NCBI GenBank assembly: GCA_964460075.1 | Contig: CAYWPC010000028.1 | Span: 1-25,723, forward strand | DNA: 25,723 bases | Direction: 5' to 3' | Source of the DNA: JAMBLL01 sp964460075 | GTDB lineage: Bacteria > Actinomycetota > Acidimicrobiia > Spongiisociales > UBA5794 | Shown: positions 8,922 to 16,455 of the stretch, piece by piece | Numbering within the stretch: position 1 is the stretch's first letter | How the letters are laid out: each line of letters starts with the position of its first letter | Program-made: the position numbers and the translations under genes | Notes under the pieces: model-generated | The model's database searches: none | Seen by the model: the letters and a program-made list of their open reading frames with translations, nothing else | Told to the model about the DNA's origin: nothing

Positions 8922-10000
8922 AAGTAGCGATCAACGGTTTCGGGCGGATTGGTCGGAACTTCTTCCGTGCAGCGAAGGGGACGGACGTTGCGTCCGATCT
9001 CCGCGCAGTGATTCTCAGCTTCGATCTGGCAGATTCAGACGCGTTGGGAGCGAAGCTCAAGAGCATCATGTTAGGCAGCGGGGACATCGAGATCGTTGCC
9101 ATCAACGATCTCGGGGATGTCGAGGCGAACGCCAACCTGCTGCGATACGACTCAGTGTTTGGGCGTTATCCAGGAACCGTGGAAGTTGTCGACGGTGACA
9201 TGGTCGTTGACGGGCAGAAGTTCAAGGTGTTTGCCGAACGTGATCCGCGGCAGCTGCCCTGGGGAGCCCTCGGCGTCGATGTCGTGATCGAGGCGACAGG
9301 TATCTTTCGCACCCACGAGACGGCGTCGTATCACCTGGCAGCTGGCGCTAAGTACGTGATCGTGACTGCACCCATGGCAGATCCAGACGTCTCCATCGTG
9401 CTCGGCGTCAACGATCACGCGCTCGATACAGAGAGCCATCGGATCATCTCGAACGCGTCGTGCACCACGAACTGTGTTTCGCCGATGGCCATGGTCATCG
9501 ACGACGCGTTCGGTGTCGAGAGCGGGATGTTCACCACCGTCCATGCGTACACGAACGACCAGTCGCTCGCTGATGTGATGCATAAGGATCCCCGTAGGGC
9601 GCGAGCGGCAGCACAAAACATCATTCCGACGAGTACCGGTGCTGCGTCTGCTCTCGGGAAAGTGCTCCCGAACCTCGAGGGCAAGCTCCAAGCGAAGGCG
9701 CTCCGCGTTCCCGTTGTCGATGGATCGATCACTGACCTGGTGGTGAACGTCTCACGGCCAACGACCGTTCACGAGGTAAACCAAGCATTGAAGGCTGCAG
9801 CTGACGGGCCGCTCACCGGCATCATGCGCTACACAGAGCACCCAATCGTTTCATCGGATATCGTCGGTGATTCGCATTCGGTGATCATCGACGGGGATTC
9901 GACAATGGTTCTTGGCTCTGTCGTCAAGGTGTTCGGCTGGTACGACAACGAGTGGGGATATTCGAGCCGTCTCGTTGATCTCGTACACAAGCTTGGCTGA
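8918..10000 (+). CDS. gap: Glyceraldehyde-3-phosphate dehydrogenase, with N-terminal insertion
   Basis: This enzyme oxidises glyceraldehyde-3-phosphate to 1,3-bisphosphoglycerate with NAD in glycolysis. It has the Rossmann start KVAINGFGRIGRNFFRA, the catalytic motif SNASCTTNC with the nucleophile at C182, and the C-terminal WYDNEWGYSSR. The Asp ending strand 2 (IND, D64) favours NAD over NADP. At 360 residues it is longer than the usual ~330-337. About 30 extra residues lie at ~20-52, between helix A and the strand IEIVAINDL, and they shift the catalytic Cys from ~150 to 182. ATG 8918 has AGGAG six bases upstream and overlaps the yvcK stop. pgk begins inside its last codons. Confidence 0.97.
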   Translation: MKVAINGFGRIGRNFFRAAKGTDVASDLRAVILSFDLADSDALGAKLKSIMLGSGDIEIVAINDLGDVEANANLLRYDSVFGRYPGTVEVVDGDMVVDGQKFKVFAERDPRQLPWGALGVDVVIEATGIFRTHETASYHLAAGAKYVIVTAPMADPDVSIVLGVNDHALDTESHRIISNASCTTNCVSPMAMVIDDAFGVESGMFTTVHAYTNDQSLADVMHKDPRRARAAAQNIIPTSTGAASALGKVLPNLEGKLQAKALRVPVVDGSITDLVVNVSRPTTVHEVNQALKAAADGPLTGIMRYTEHPIVSSDIVGDSHSVIIDGDSTMVLGSVVKVFGWYDNEWGYSSRLVDLVHKLG

Positions 10001-11186
10001 CATCTCCTTACCCGACCTCGACTCGATCGAACTCTCCGAGCGGACCGTGCTGGTGCGCTCGGACCTCAACGTGCCACTCGTCGACGGTGCGGTTGGTGAC
10101 ACATTTCGTGTCACAGCGAGTTTGGAGACCATTCACGAGGTTCGCGCCAGAGGCGGGCGAGTCGTCGTTGCGAGTCATCTGGGACGACCCACGGGCGCTG
10201 ACCCGTCCTTGTCGATGGGTCCTGTCGCAGAGGTGTTGGGAGACCTGGGTGGGTTTCATGCCGTCCTTGCTCCAGGCGTGTACGGTCCGAACGTCGAGGC
10301 TGCGATCGCCTCAGCATCCATACAAGACGTCGTCGTGCTCGAGAACACCCGGTTCGAGAGTGGAGAGGTCACAAACGACGTTGCCATGGCTGCGGGGCTT
10401 GCTGTGCTCGCGGACGTGTTCGTCAACGATGCCTTCGGAACCGCGCACAGGGCACATGCGTCGAACGTCGGGGTCGCGGCGCGGCTGCCATCGGTAGCAG
10501 GTCGCCTCCTTGCCAGCGAGATAGAGGCGTTCGATCGACTTCTCGGAGGGCAGGATCGCCCGTACGTCGTCGTGATGGGCGGGGCGAAGATTTCAGACAA
10601 GCTTGGTGTCATCGAACATCTGTTGCCGAAGGTAGACCTCATGCTCATTGGGGGTGGTATGTGTTTCACGCTCCTGCGCGCTGCTGGGTACGACGTGGGG
10701 GCATCCCTGTTCGAAGAGTCAATGTTGAAGAACGTCGACAGATTGCTCGAATCGGAGTACGGGGACAAGATCGTGCTTCCGCGAGACATCGTCGTTGCTG
10801 ACCGGTTCGCACCCGATGCTGCCTACGAAACCGTTGCGGTTTCCAAGATTGCAGATGATGTGCTCGGCCTCGATATCGGTCCCCAGACGGTACGCCAATT
10901 TTCAAGCGCGATCGTCGAAGCGGAGGCTGTTTTCTGGAACGGGCCTATGGGCGTTTTCGAATGGGAGCCCTTCCGCCACGGAACGGAGGCTGTTGCAGAC
11001 GCCGTGGCCTTGAATGACGGCTACACAGTGGTTGGTGGTGGGGATAGTGTTGCAGCGATCAGGCTGCTCGGAAGGCAGGGTGACGTGTCCCACGTATCGA
11101 GTGGTGGTGGTGCGGGGCTTGCAATGCTCGAGGGCGCCACACTCCCAGGGATTGCGGCCCTTGAAAGGAAGAATTCGGATGCGTAA
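9993..11186 (+). CDS. pgk: Phosphoglycerate kinase
   Basis: This kinase transfers the acyl phosphate of 1,3-bisphosphoglycerate to ADP, the first ATP-yielding step of glycolysis. Visible family motifs are VLVRSDLNVPL near the N-terminus, ASHLGRPTG, LENTRFESGE, FVNDAFGTAHRAHAS, the VVMGGAKISDKLGVI hinge segment, FWNGPMGVFE, and the nucleotide loop GGGDSVAAI near the C-terminus. TTG 9993 is the only start codon close to the conserved N-terminus in this frame. It overlaps the gap stop by eight bases and gives 397 residues, normal for Pgk. The longer open frame back to 9912 lies inside gap and is ignored. The end overlaps tpiA, consistent with a tightly coupled gap-pgk-tpiA unit. Confidence 0.96.
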   Translation: MADISLPDLDSIELSERTVLVRSDLNVPLVDGAVGDTFRVTASLETIHEVRARGGRVVVASHLGRPTGADPSLSMGPVAEVLGDLGGFHAVLAPGVYGPNVEAAIASASIQDVVVLENTRFESGEVTNDVAMAAGLAVLADVFVNDAFGTAHRAHASNVGVAARLPSVAGRLLASEIEAFDRLLGGQDRPYVVVMGGAKISDKLGVIEHLLPKVDLMLIGGGMCFTLLRAAGYDVGASLFEESMLKNVDRLLESEYGDKIVLPRDIVVADRFAPDAAYETVAVSKIADDVLGLDIGPQTVRQFSSAIVEAEAVFWNGPMGVFEWEPFRHGTEAVADAVALNDGYTVVGGGDSVAAIRLLGRQGDVSHVSSGGGAGLAMLEGATLPGIAALERKNSDA

Positions 11187-11943
11187 GGACCTCATAGCCG
11201 GCAACTGGAAGATGCACGCGAACCACCTGGAGGCAATCCAGATGGTGCAGAAGCTGAGTTATCGCCTCGACCTGTCCGACTACCAACGGGTCGATGTCCT
11301 GGTTTGCCCACCGTTTACATCTCTGCGGTCCTGTCAGACCGTTATCGAGGCGGATCATCTACCCATACAACTCGGCGCACAGAATGTTGACTGGCACGAG
11401 AAGGGTCCCTTCACGGGTGAAATCTCACCGGTCATGTTGTCGTCCTTGCGTGTCTCGTACGTGATTGTCGGCCATTCGGAACGTAGACAACTGTTTGGCG
11501 AAACCGACGAAATCGTCAACAAGAAGGCGAAGGCTGTGCTGATGGCAGGGATGACGCCGATCGTGTGTGTCGGCGAGACCGAAGACGAGCGAAACGCCGG
11601 AGACGCAGAGTCCGTTGTCAGGGAACAAGTCAAGGCGAGCCTACAAGGGATCGAGCAGGACACGGTTGCATCCATGGTTGTTGCGTACGAACCCATTTGG
11701 GCGATAGGCACCGGTCGAACCGCTAGCGCAGATGACGCAGGAGCGATGTGTTCGCTCGTTAGGGAGGAGTTGCGCTCCTTCGTGAGCGACGCAGCCGACA
11801 GCGTTCGCGTGCTCTACGGTGGGTCGGTCAACCCTGGCAACGTTGCTGGCTTGATGGCGAAGCGCGACATCGATGGGGGTCTCGTCGGTGGCGCGTCCCT
11901 CGACCCCGACACGTTCGCATCAGTGATTAGATACTGGGTGTGA
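11179..11943 (+). CDS. tpiA: Triosephosphate isomerase
   Basis: This enzyme interconverts dihydroxyacetone phosphate and glyceraldehyde-3-phosphate. The 254-residue TIM barrel carries AGNWKMH with catalytic K11, VIVGHSERR with H99, the catalytic E171 in VAYEPIWAIGTG including the start of the flexible loop, and the phosphate-binding YGGSVNPGN and GGLVGGASL near the C-terminus. ATG 11179 is preceded by AAGGAAG and overlaps the pgk stop by eight bases. Earlier in-frame starts lie inside pgk and are not used. It ends an uninterrupted run from uvrC; the 84 bases that follow contain a new promoter-like element for gpmA. Confidence 0.97.
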   Translation: MRKDLIAGNWKMHANHLEAIQMVQKLSYRLDLSDYQRVDVLVCPPFTSLRSCQTVIEADHLPIQLGAQNVDWHEKGPFTGEISPVMLSSLRVSYVIVGHSERRQLFGETDEIVNKKAKAVLMAGMTPIVCVGETEDERNAGDAESVVREQVKASLQGIEQDTVASMVVAYEPIWAIGTGRTASADDAGAMCSLVREELRSFVSDAADSVRVLYGGSVNPGNVAGLMAKRDIDGGLVGGASLDPDTFASVIRYWV

Positions 11944-12015
11944 TGTCCCAATAAGCGTTGCTTGCTGTGTGAACATGCGGCTCGCTTGATAGGGCTTGCT
12001 TTTCGAGTAGGGGAG

Positions 12016-12021
12016 TACCCT
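12016..12021 (+). promoter_or_regulatory. Possible -10 of a leaderless gpmA transcript
   Basis: TACCCT matches TANNNT and ends six bases before ATG 12028, which fits a start-codon-proximal transcription start. A GGGGAG just upstream could instead act as a long-spaced ribosome-binding site. No good -35 box is seen. Confidence 0.4.
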
Positions 12022-12027
12022 GGCGTC

Positions 12028-12777
12028 ATGGATGCGACGTATACCCTTGTGCTCCTTCGCCACGGAGAGAGCGTGTGGAACCTCGAGAATGTCTTCACCG
12101 GTTGGACGGATGTTGCCCTCTCCGATCGTGGGCGCGCCGAAGCTGTTGCCGCTGGAGAGCTGATGCAGTCCGAGGGTGTCGGCGCAGACGTTGTGCACAC
12201 GTCGCTTCTGCGGCGCGCTATCACAACTGCTGACCTGGCTCTCGATGCAATGGATCTCGGGTGGCTACCGGTCAAGCGTCACTGGCGTCTCAACGAGCGG
12301 CACTACGGGGCGTTACAAGGCCTCAACAAGAAGGACACCTCCGAGCGATACGGTCGAGATCAGGTGCACGTGTGGCGCAGGTCGTATTCGACACCTCCCC
12401 CTGCCCTCGACGTGACAGACGACCGGCATCCTTCTCACGATTCGCGATACGGTGATCTCGCTCCAGAGCAGCTCCCTGCGACCGAGTGTCTCTCTGATGT
12501 TGTAGATCGCATGCTGCCGTATTGGTACGACGCGATCGTTCCCGATCTTCGACGCGGCAGGCGGGTTCTCGTCGTGGCTCACGGCAACTCGCTGCGGGCT
12601 CTCGTCAAGCACCTCGAAGGGGTGTCTGATGACGACATTCAAGATCTGAACATCCCAACGGGGGTTCCTGCGGTGTACATGCTCGACTCCGATCTCAAGG
12701 TCGTGAGCAACAGGTACCTCGGAGATGAAGAGGCGATTCACGCTGCGACCAGAAAGGTTGCAGGCCAGGCGGGTTGA
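12028..12777 (+). CDS. gpmA: 2,3-bisphosphoglycerate-dependent phosphoglycerate mutase
   Basis: This enzyme interconverts 3- and 2-phosphoglycerate. The 249-residue protein belongs to the histidine phosphatase superfamily: LLRHGESVWN with phospho-acceptor H12, FTGWTDVALSDRG, the dPGM-specific LNERHYGALQGLNK with its catalytic acid, and the second histidine in VVAHGNSLRAL (H185). The length agrees with dPGM. ATG 12028 is chosen because the conserved protein starts there; the open frame back to 11962 has no support. Its insertion between tpiA and secG extends the glycolytic block by one more step (gap, pgk, tpiA, gpmA). The 163 bases to secG hold a strong inverted repeat. Confidence 0.96.
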   Translation: MDATYTLVLLRHGESVWNLENVFTGWTDVALSDRGRAEAVAAGELMQSEGVGADVVHTSLLRRAITTADLALDAMDLGWLPVKRHWRLNERHYGALQGLNKKDTSERYGRDQVHVWRRSYSTPPPALDVTDDRHPSHDSRYGDLAPEQLPATECLSDVVDRMLPYWYDAIVPDLRRGRRVLVVAHGNSLRALVKHLEGVSDDDIQDLNIPTGVPAVYMLDSDLKVVSNRYLGDEEAIHAATRKVAGQAG

Positions 12778-12893
12778 CCGGGTTACTCCCTTGGGGTCAC
12801 AGTGTTTTCGGTGTGTCGCGTCGCTCCTGACCCCGATTGATCGGATGAACGCAGTTGCGGTAGCGCTCCCGGGTCGCCATACTTGCCTGCGGT

Positions 12894-12918
12894 TGGACCC
12901 GTCTAGTACGCGGGTCCA
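12894..12918 (+). repeat. Inverted repeat ahead of secG
   Basis: A perfect 8-bp inverted repeat (TGGACCCG and CGGGTCCA) with a nine-base loop ends nine bases before the AAAGGG ribosome-binding site of secG. It has no U tract, so it may be an operator, an mRNA hairpin or a weak terminator after gpmA. The rest of 12778-12940 shows nothing clear. Confidence 0.5.
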
Positions 12919-12940
12919 GGTGCGAGAAAGGGTTCGTACA

Positions 12941-13177
12941 TTGCTTGATGGAATCGTCGCGGTTATCCATCTTCTCATTTCACTGGCGTTGATCTTCCTG
13001 ATCCTGCTGCACGCGGGCAAGGGCGGAGGCATGGGTGACATGTTCGGTGGCGGAATGAGCAGCGGAAACGTTGGTGGCTCGACAGTTGTCGAGCGCAATT
13101 TGGATCGCCTGACGGTGATCCTTGCGGTTCTGTTCGCCATTACCACGTTCTCAATGACGTGGGTTCTGGCGTCCTGA
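12941..13177 (+). CDS. secG: Preprotein translocase subunit SecG
   Basis: SecG is the small auxiliary subunit of the SecYEG protein-export channel. The 78-residue product has two hydrophobic helices (about residues 5-24 and 53-76) joined by a Gly/Met-rich cytoplasmic loop, KGGGMGDMFGGGMSSG, which is the hallmark of the family, followed by VVERNLDRLT. TTG 12941 is preferred: AAAGGG lies eight bases upstream and the first helix begins almost at once. GTG 12920 is in frame and would add seven residues. secG at the end of gap-pgk-tpiA is a common bacterial arrangement. No U-tract terminator separates it from the lipoprotein gene 54 bases on. Confidence 0.93.
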   Translation: MLDGIVAVIHLLISLALIFLILLHAGKGGGMGDMFGGGMSSGNVGGSTVVERNLDRLTVILAVLFAITTFSMTWVLAS

Positions 13178-13218
13178 CCTTCTTGGGCTAGGAGTGATGC
13201 GCGTACTCAGCGCTTACT

Positions 13219-13225
13219 AAGGAGG
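13219..13225 (+). promoter_or_regulatory. Consensus ribosome-binding site fixing a TTG start
   Basis: AAGGAGG, a near-perfect anti-16S match, lies six bases before TTG 13232. ATG 13241 would be 15 bases away, too far, so TTG is the likely start of the binding protein. Confidence 0.8.
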
Positions 13226-13231
13226 CAAATC

Positions 13232-15040
13232 TTGAATCGAATGTGGCGTAGCCGCAAGGTGACGTTCATGGTGCTCCTCATTGCTTTCGCCCTAGTGGCG
13301 GCCGCTTGCTCATCTACGGATGACAGCGCTGGCAGTGTTGATACCACCACGGCGACCACACAACCGGCACCCGAAACGACTACTACAACGACGAAGGCGC
13401 CCGTAACAACGACCAGTACCACCACAGAACCTAAGCTCGAAAGACCTTACGGTGGCGAGGCGATTGTTGCGGACGACCAGGAGCCCCCAACCCTGAACGC
13501 ATTTATTCCAGGCGGTGACAACTTCATCGTCTCGATTATCGGTCAGGGCTATGCGGCAGGGGTCCAGGAGATCGACGGCTACACGCTTGAATTGATCCCT
13601 GAACTCGTGACAGAGCTCCCGACCATCAGTAATGGTGGCGTTGTACTCAACGACGACGGGACGATGACCGTGAAGTACACCATTCGTGACGAGGCTGTCT
13701 GGGAAGACGGCACTCCGATTTCGGGTGATGACTTCCAGTTCACACTGGACACGATCATGAATCCGGATCTCCCGATCGACAAGACGAACTACGAGGACAT
13801 CGTGGCGTCTCAGGCAGGTCCCAAGACGTTCGAGTACACCTTGGCGCAGCCGACGGTGCTCTACGAACTGATGTTCGGCGAGATCCTTCCGAAGGCCTCG
13901 ATCGAGGGTTCGGACTTCGTTGCCGACTGGAACGACAAGCGTTGGTTGTCATCGGGTCCGTTCGTCTTCAGCGAGTGGGCAAAGGGCGAGTTCGTAACAC
14001 TCGTTCGTAACGACAACTACTGGAAGCTCGACCCCGAGACCGGGCAGCAACTCCCGTACCTCGACAGTGTGACGTTCAAGTTCATCCCTGAGACTGAGTC
14101 GATCATCACTGCCTTCAAGGCACGCGAGATCGACATCATTCAGCCTCCGCCGAACACGGAAACAATCGAGACACTGCAAGCCCTCGAGTCTGAGGGTGCA
14201 CGCGTTGAGGTTCTCTCCGGCCCGGTGTGGGAGCACGCGAACTTCCAGTTTGGTCCTGGTCGTCTTGAGCGGAACCCGAACAGCTGTAACGACAACTACA
14301 ACATGCGTCTGGCGATTGCGCAGACGATCGACAAGAAGGTCCTTACGGACGAGATTCTTGCCGGTCAGGTCGAGCCGCTCTCGTCGTATGTTGATGCGTT
14401 CTCACCAACCCTTTCGCAGGGTGCGTGGGATCAGTACACGGTTGACAACGCTGCTGCTGCCGAGAACTATGCCAAGGCTGTTGCCGAAGAGGGCAAGCCT
14501 TGCTCAGTGGTCTTCTCCACGACGTCCAACAACGACGCTCGTGTGAAGATGTCCGAACTGTTCGTTGGCATGTTCGAAGCTTCAGGTATTCCGTACGAGA
14601 ATCAACTCGAAGACAGCCAGCTGTTCTTCGGTGAGACACTCGACAACGGTAAGTGGGACCTTGGTGAGTGGGCATGGGTCGGTTCTCCTGGCCTGTCCGG
14701 GCTCATCGGTATCCACGATGTTTGGGATCCGGAGGCTCCGCCGCCGGATGGCTCGAACTACTACCGCTGGGGTACTGAGGACTCTTCGGTCAGCGATGCC
14801 GCAACGGCTCGCTACGCCGAGGTTCGCGACGCTATGAACGCGACCGTCGACGACGCAGAACTCACGGCACTTATCAACGAGGCTGAGAACATCCTCGCTG
14901 ACAACCTGGTGATCATCCCGCTGTATGCACGTCTCGTGACGGCTGCAGTGTGGGAGGACGAGATCGGTGGCTTTAAGCACAATCCGACTCAGGCCAGCCA
15001 CACGTGGAACATCGAGAACTGGTACCGGACTGATATCTAG
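13232..15040 (+). CDS. ABC transporter substrate-binding lipoprotein, family 5
   Basis: This is an extracytoplasmic binding protein of the peptide/nickel/opine importer class (SBP_bac_5). The 602-residue precursor has a charged start, a hydrophobic stretch at 12-25 and a lipobox-like LVAAAC with C26 as the likely lipidated residue. A Thr-rich low-complexity linker follows at about 37-70, then the globular domain with GGEAIVADDQEPPTLN, VKYTIRDEAVWEDGTPISGDD and WLSSGPFVF, all typical of the family. The exact ligand cannot be read from the sequence; oligopeptide is a default guess. The Thr linker probably spans the cell wall. A strong terminator follows directly and separates this gene from the permeases, which suits the higher dose needed for a binding protein. 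Confidence 0.93.
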   Translation: MNRMWRSRKVTFMVLLIAFALVAAACSSTDDSAGSVDTTTATTQPAPETTTTTTKAPVTTTSTTTEPKLERPYGGEAIVADDQEPPTLNAFIPGGDNFIVSIIGQGYAAGVQEIDGYTLELIPELVTELPTISNGGVVLNDDGTMTVKYTIRDEAVWEDGTPISGDDFQFTLDTIMNPDLPIDKTNYEDIVASQAGPKTFEYTLAQPTVLYELMFGEILPKASIEGSDFVADWNDKRWLSSGPFVFSEWAKGEFVTLVRNDNYWKLDPETGQQLPYLDSVTFKFIPETESIITAFKAREIDIIQPPPNTETIETLQALESEGARVEVLSGPVWEHANFQFGPGRLERNPNSCNDNYNMRLAIAQTIDKKVLTDEILAGQVEPLSSYVDAFSPTLSQGAWDQYTVDNAAAAENYAKAVAEEGKPCSVVFSTTSNNDARVKMSELFVGMFEASGIPYENQLEDSQLFFGETLDNGKWDLGEWAWVGSPGLSGLIGIHDVWDPEAPPPDGSNYYRWGTEDSSVSDAATARYAEVRDAMNATVDDAELTALINEAENILADNLVIIPLYARLVTAAVWEDEIGGFKHNPTQASHTWNIENWYRTDI

Positions 15041-15046
15041 GACCCG

Positions 15047-15067
15047 TTCACATTCGATGTGAATGTG
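15047..15067 (+). repeat. Two overlapping, mutually exclusive small hairpins
   Basis: Just after the stop codon, TTCACAT pairs with ATGTGAA (47-53 with 57-63) and, alternatively, CACATTC pairs with GAATGTG (49-55 with 61-67). Only one can form at a time. They precede the terminator by four bases and may simply protect the 3' end of the lipoprotein mRNA. Confidence 0.45.
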
Positions 15068-15070
15068 TTG

Positions 15071-15096
15071 AAAGGGAGCCCTTCGGGGCTCCCTTT
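15071..15096 (+). terminator. Strong terminator after the binding-protein gene
   Basis: A perfect 11-bp stem (AAAGGGAGCCC with GGGCTCCCTTT) closed by a TTCG tetraloop ends in TTTCTGT. It is a textbook intrinsic terminator shape, although the U tract is short. It sits 31 bases after the stop codon. Confidence 0.85.
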
Positions 15097-15122
15097 CTGT
15101 GTCTGCGTTGCCAACCAGAACA

Positions 15123-15136
15123 TTAAGGAGCCTTAA
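15123..15136. repeat. 14-base palindrome in the permease upstream region
   Basis: TTAAGGAGCCTTAA is a perfect inverted repeat (6-bp arms, AG centre) between the terminator and the permease gene. It could be an operator; no regulator is recognised. Elsewhere in 15097-15264 nothing else stands out. Confidence 0.35.
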
Positions 15137-15267
15137 GGGTTTGCTCGTTGACGTCTGCTGGGTGTGGTGCGACGACGTCTGTCTCGTTCGCCTGTAGCGG
15201 GAAGCCCCGAGTGGCCAGGCTTATCAAGTCTTTGTCGTTTGGTCTGCGTTGAGGACCGCGCCCGATG

Positions 15268-15273
15268 TATAGT
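15268..15273 (+). promoter_or_regulatory. Possible -10 element for the permease-ATPase genes
   Basis: TATAGT matches the -10 consensus and lies 30 bases before the probable TTG start at 15304, leaving room for the GAGG ribosome-binding site. The -35 region is not convincing. If used, it rules out the longer start at ATG 15265. Confidence 0.35.
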
Positions 15274-15303
15274 TGCGAACGCTCGCAAGCCAGAGGCACC
15301 CAA

Positions 15304-16455
15304 TTGCTCGCTTACATCACGAGACGGCTGGTCTACGGACTCGTCACCTTGCTTGCGCTCAGCGTGATCGTTTTCACCCTGCTCCAGGCCTCGGGCGGTG
15401 GGCCGCTTGATCGTCTGAAGCTCAACCCACGCATGCAGCCCTTCATCCAGCAGCTCACGAAGCAGTGGGGCCTCGATCAGCCGGTATGGAGGCAGTACAC
15501 GACGTGGCTGAAGAACTATGTGAGCTTGAACGAGTTCTCGTTGCACAACGCCATTCCGGTCATAGCGGTCGTGCTCGCGGGCCTCTTCACGTTCCTCATG
15601 GTCAAGTTTTTGCGCTCTCGCTGGAACGGTGCCTATCTGCTTGGTCTCTGGTCCGTTGCGCTCTACGTGGCGGTGATGAACACCACGATCCGATTCAACT
15701 GGGGTATCTCGTTCCAGGGGGCGGGCGACGTGTGGGATCTCGTGTTCTCAAGAGTTGGTGCGACGTTCCGGCTCGGCGTGACATCGCTGGTCATCGCGCT
15801 GATCATCGGTGTGCCACTCGGCATCTATCAGGCGATCAGGCAGTACTCCTTTTTCGATCAACTGGGAACGATCGGCGCCTTCCTCGCCTTCTCCACACCG
15901 ATCTTCATCATCGGCGTCGGTCTCCAAATCGTGCTTGCGTTGTATCTCGAGAAGTGGACAGGCGTGAAGCTCTTCTTCGTGACAGGCATGAACGACCCCG
16001 GATACAGCAGCATGTCTGCAATTGGAAAGATGTTGGACACGGCGCAGCATCTGGCGTTACCCGCGATTTCGATTGCTCTCATCTCTCTTGCGGGATACGC
16101 GCGATTCCAGCGCGCCTCGATGCTCGAGGTGCTCCATTCCGACTACCTGCGCACGGCCAAGGCCAAGGGCCTGCCGAGGCGTAAGGTGATCGTGAAACAC
16201 GCGCTGCGCAATGCAATGATTCCGATTGTCACTCTCGTGTCCCTCGATGTCGCGTTCATGATCGGTGGAGCGATCATCACGGAGTCGATCTTTGGATGGC
16301 CAGGCGTCGGTCGGTTGTACTTGAACGCTATTCAGACGATCGACTATCCGGTAGTCATGGCGATTGTCATGGTCATCGGCATAGGCATCGTTGCCATGAA
16401 TATCTTCGCAGACATCCTGTACGGCGTTCTCGACCCAAGAGTCCGATATGACTGA
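15304..16455 (+). CDS. ABC transporter permease (DppB/OppB type) with extra membrane segments
   Basis: A membrane subunit of a peptide/nickel-class importer. The first helix (YITRRLVYGLVTLLALSVIVF) and the segment WGLDQPVWRQYTTWLKN are typical of DppB/OppB. So are the BPD_transp core after residue ~155 and the EAA loop YLRTAKAKGLPRRKVIVKHA (~281-300), which docks on the ATPases, and the DPRVRYD end. Between WLKN and NWGISF, where family members have a short stretch, there are about 50 extra residues forming two hydrophobic segments (~84-103 and ~108-125) joined by a basic turn. This suggests eight rather than six helices. TTG 15304 (383 residues) is preferred to ATG 15265 because GAGG precedes it and the conserved protein begins there. 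It overlaps the next permease gene by eight bases. Confidence 0.9.
   Translation: MLAYITRRLVYGLVTLLALSVIVFTLLQASGGGPLDRLKLNPRMQPFIQQLTKQWGLDQPVWRQYTTWLKNYVSLNEFSLHNAIPVIAVVLAGLFTFLMVKFLRSRWNGAYLLGLWSVALYVAVMNTTIRFNWGISFQGAGDVWDLVFSRVGATFRLGVTSLVIALIIGVPLGIYQAIRQYSFFDQLGTIGAFLAFSTPIFIIGVGLQIVLALYLEKWTGVKLFFVTGMNDPGYSSMSAIGKMLDTAQHLALPAISIALISLAGYARFQRASMLEVLHSDYLRTAKAKGLPRRKVIVKHALRNAMIPIVTLVSLDVAFMIGGAIITESIFGWPGVGRLYLNAIQTIDYPVVMAIVMVIGIGIVAMNIFADILYGVLDPRVRYD

Noticed and set aside
11944..12027. Possible riboswitch ahead of gpmA
   Set aside because: The spacer is only 84 bases, shows no stable nested structure, and the -10-like element close to the ATG leaves no leader.
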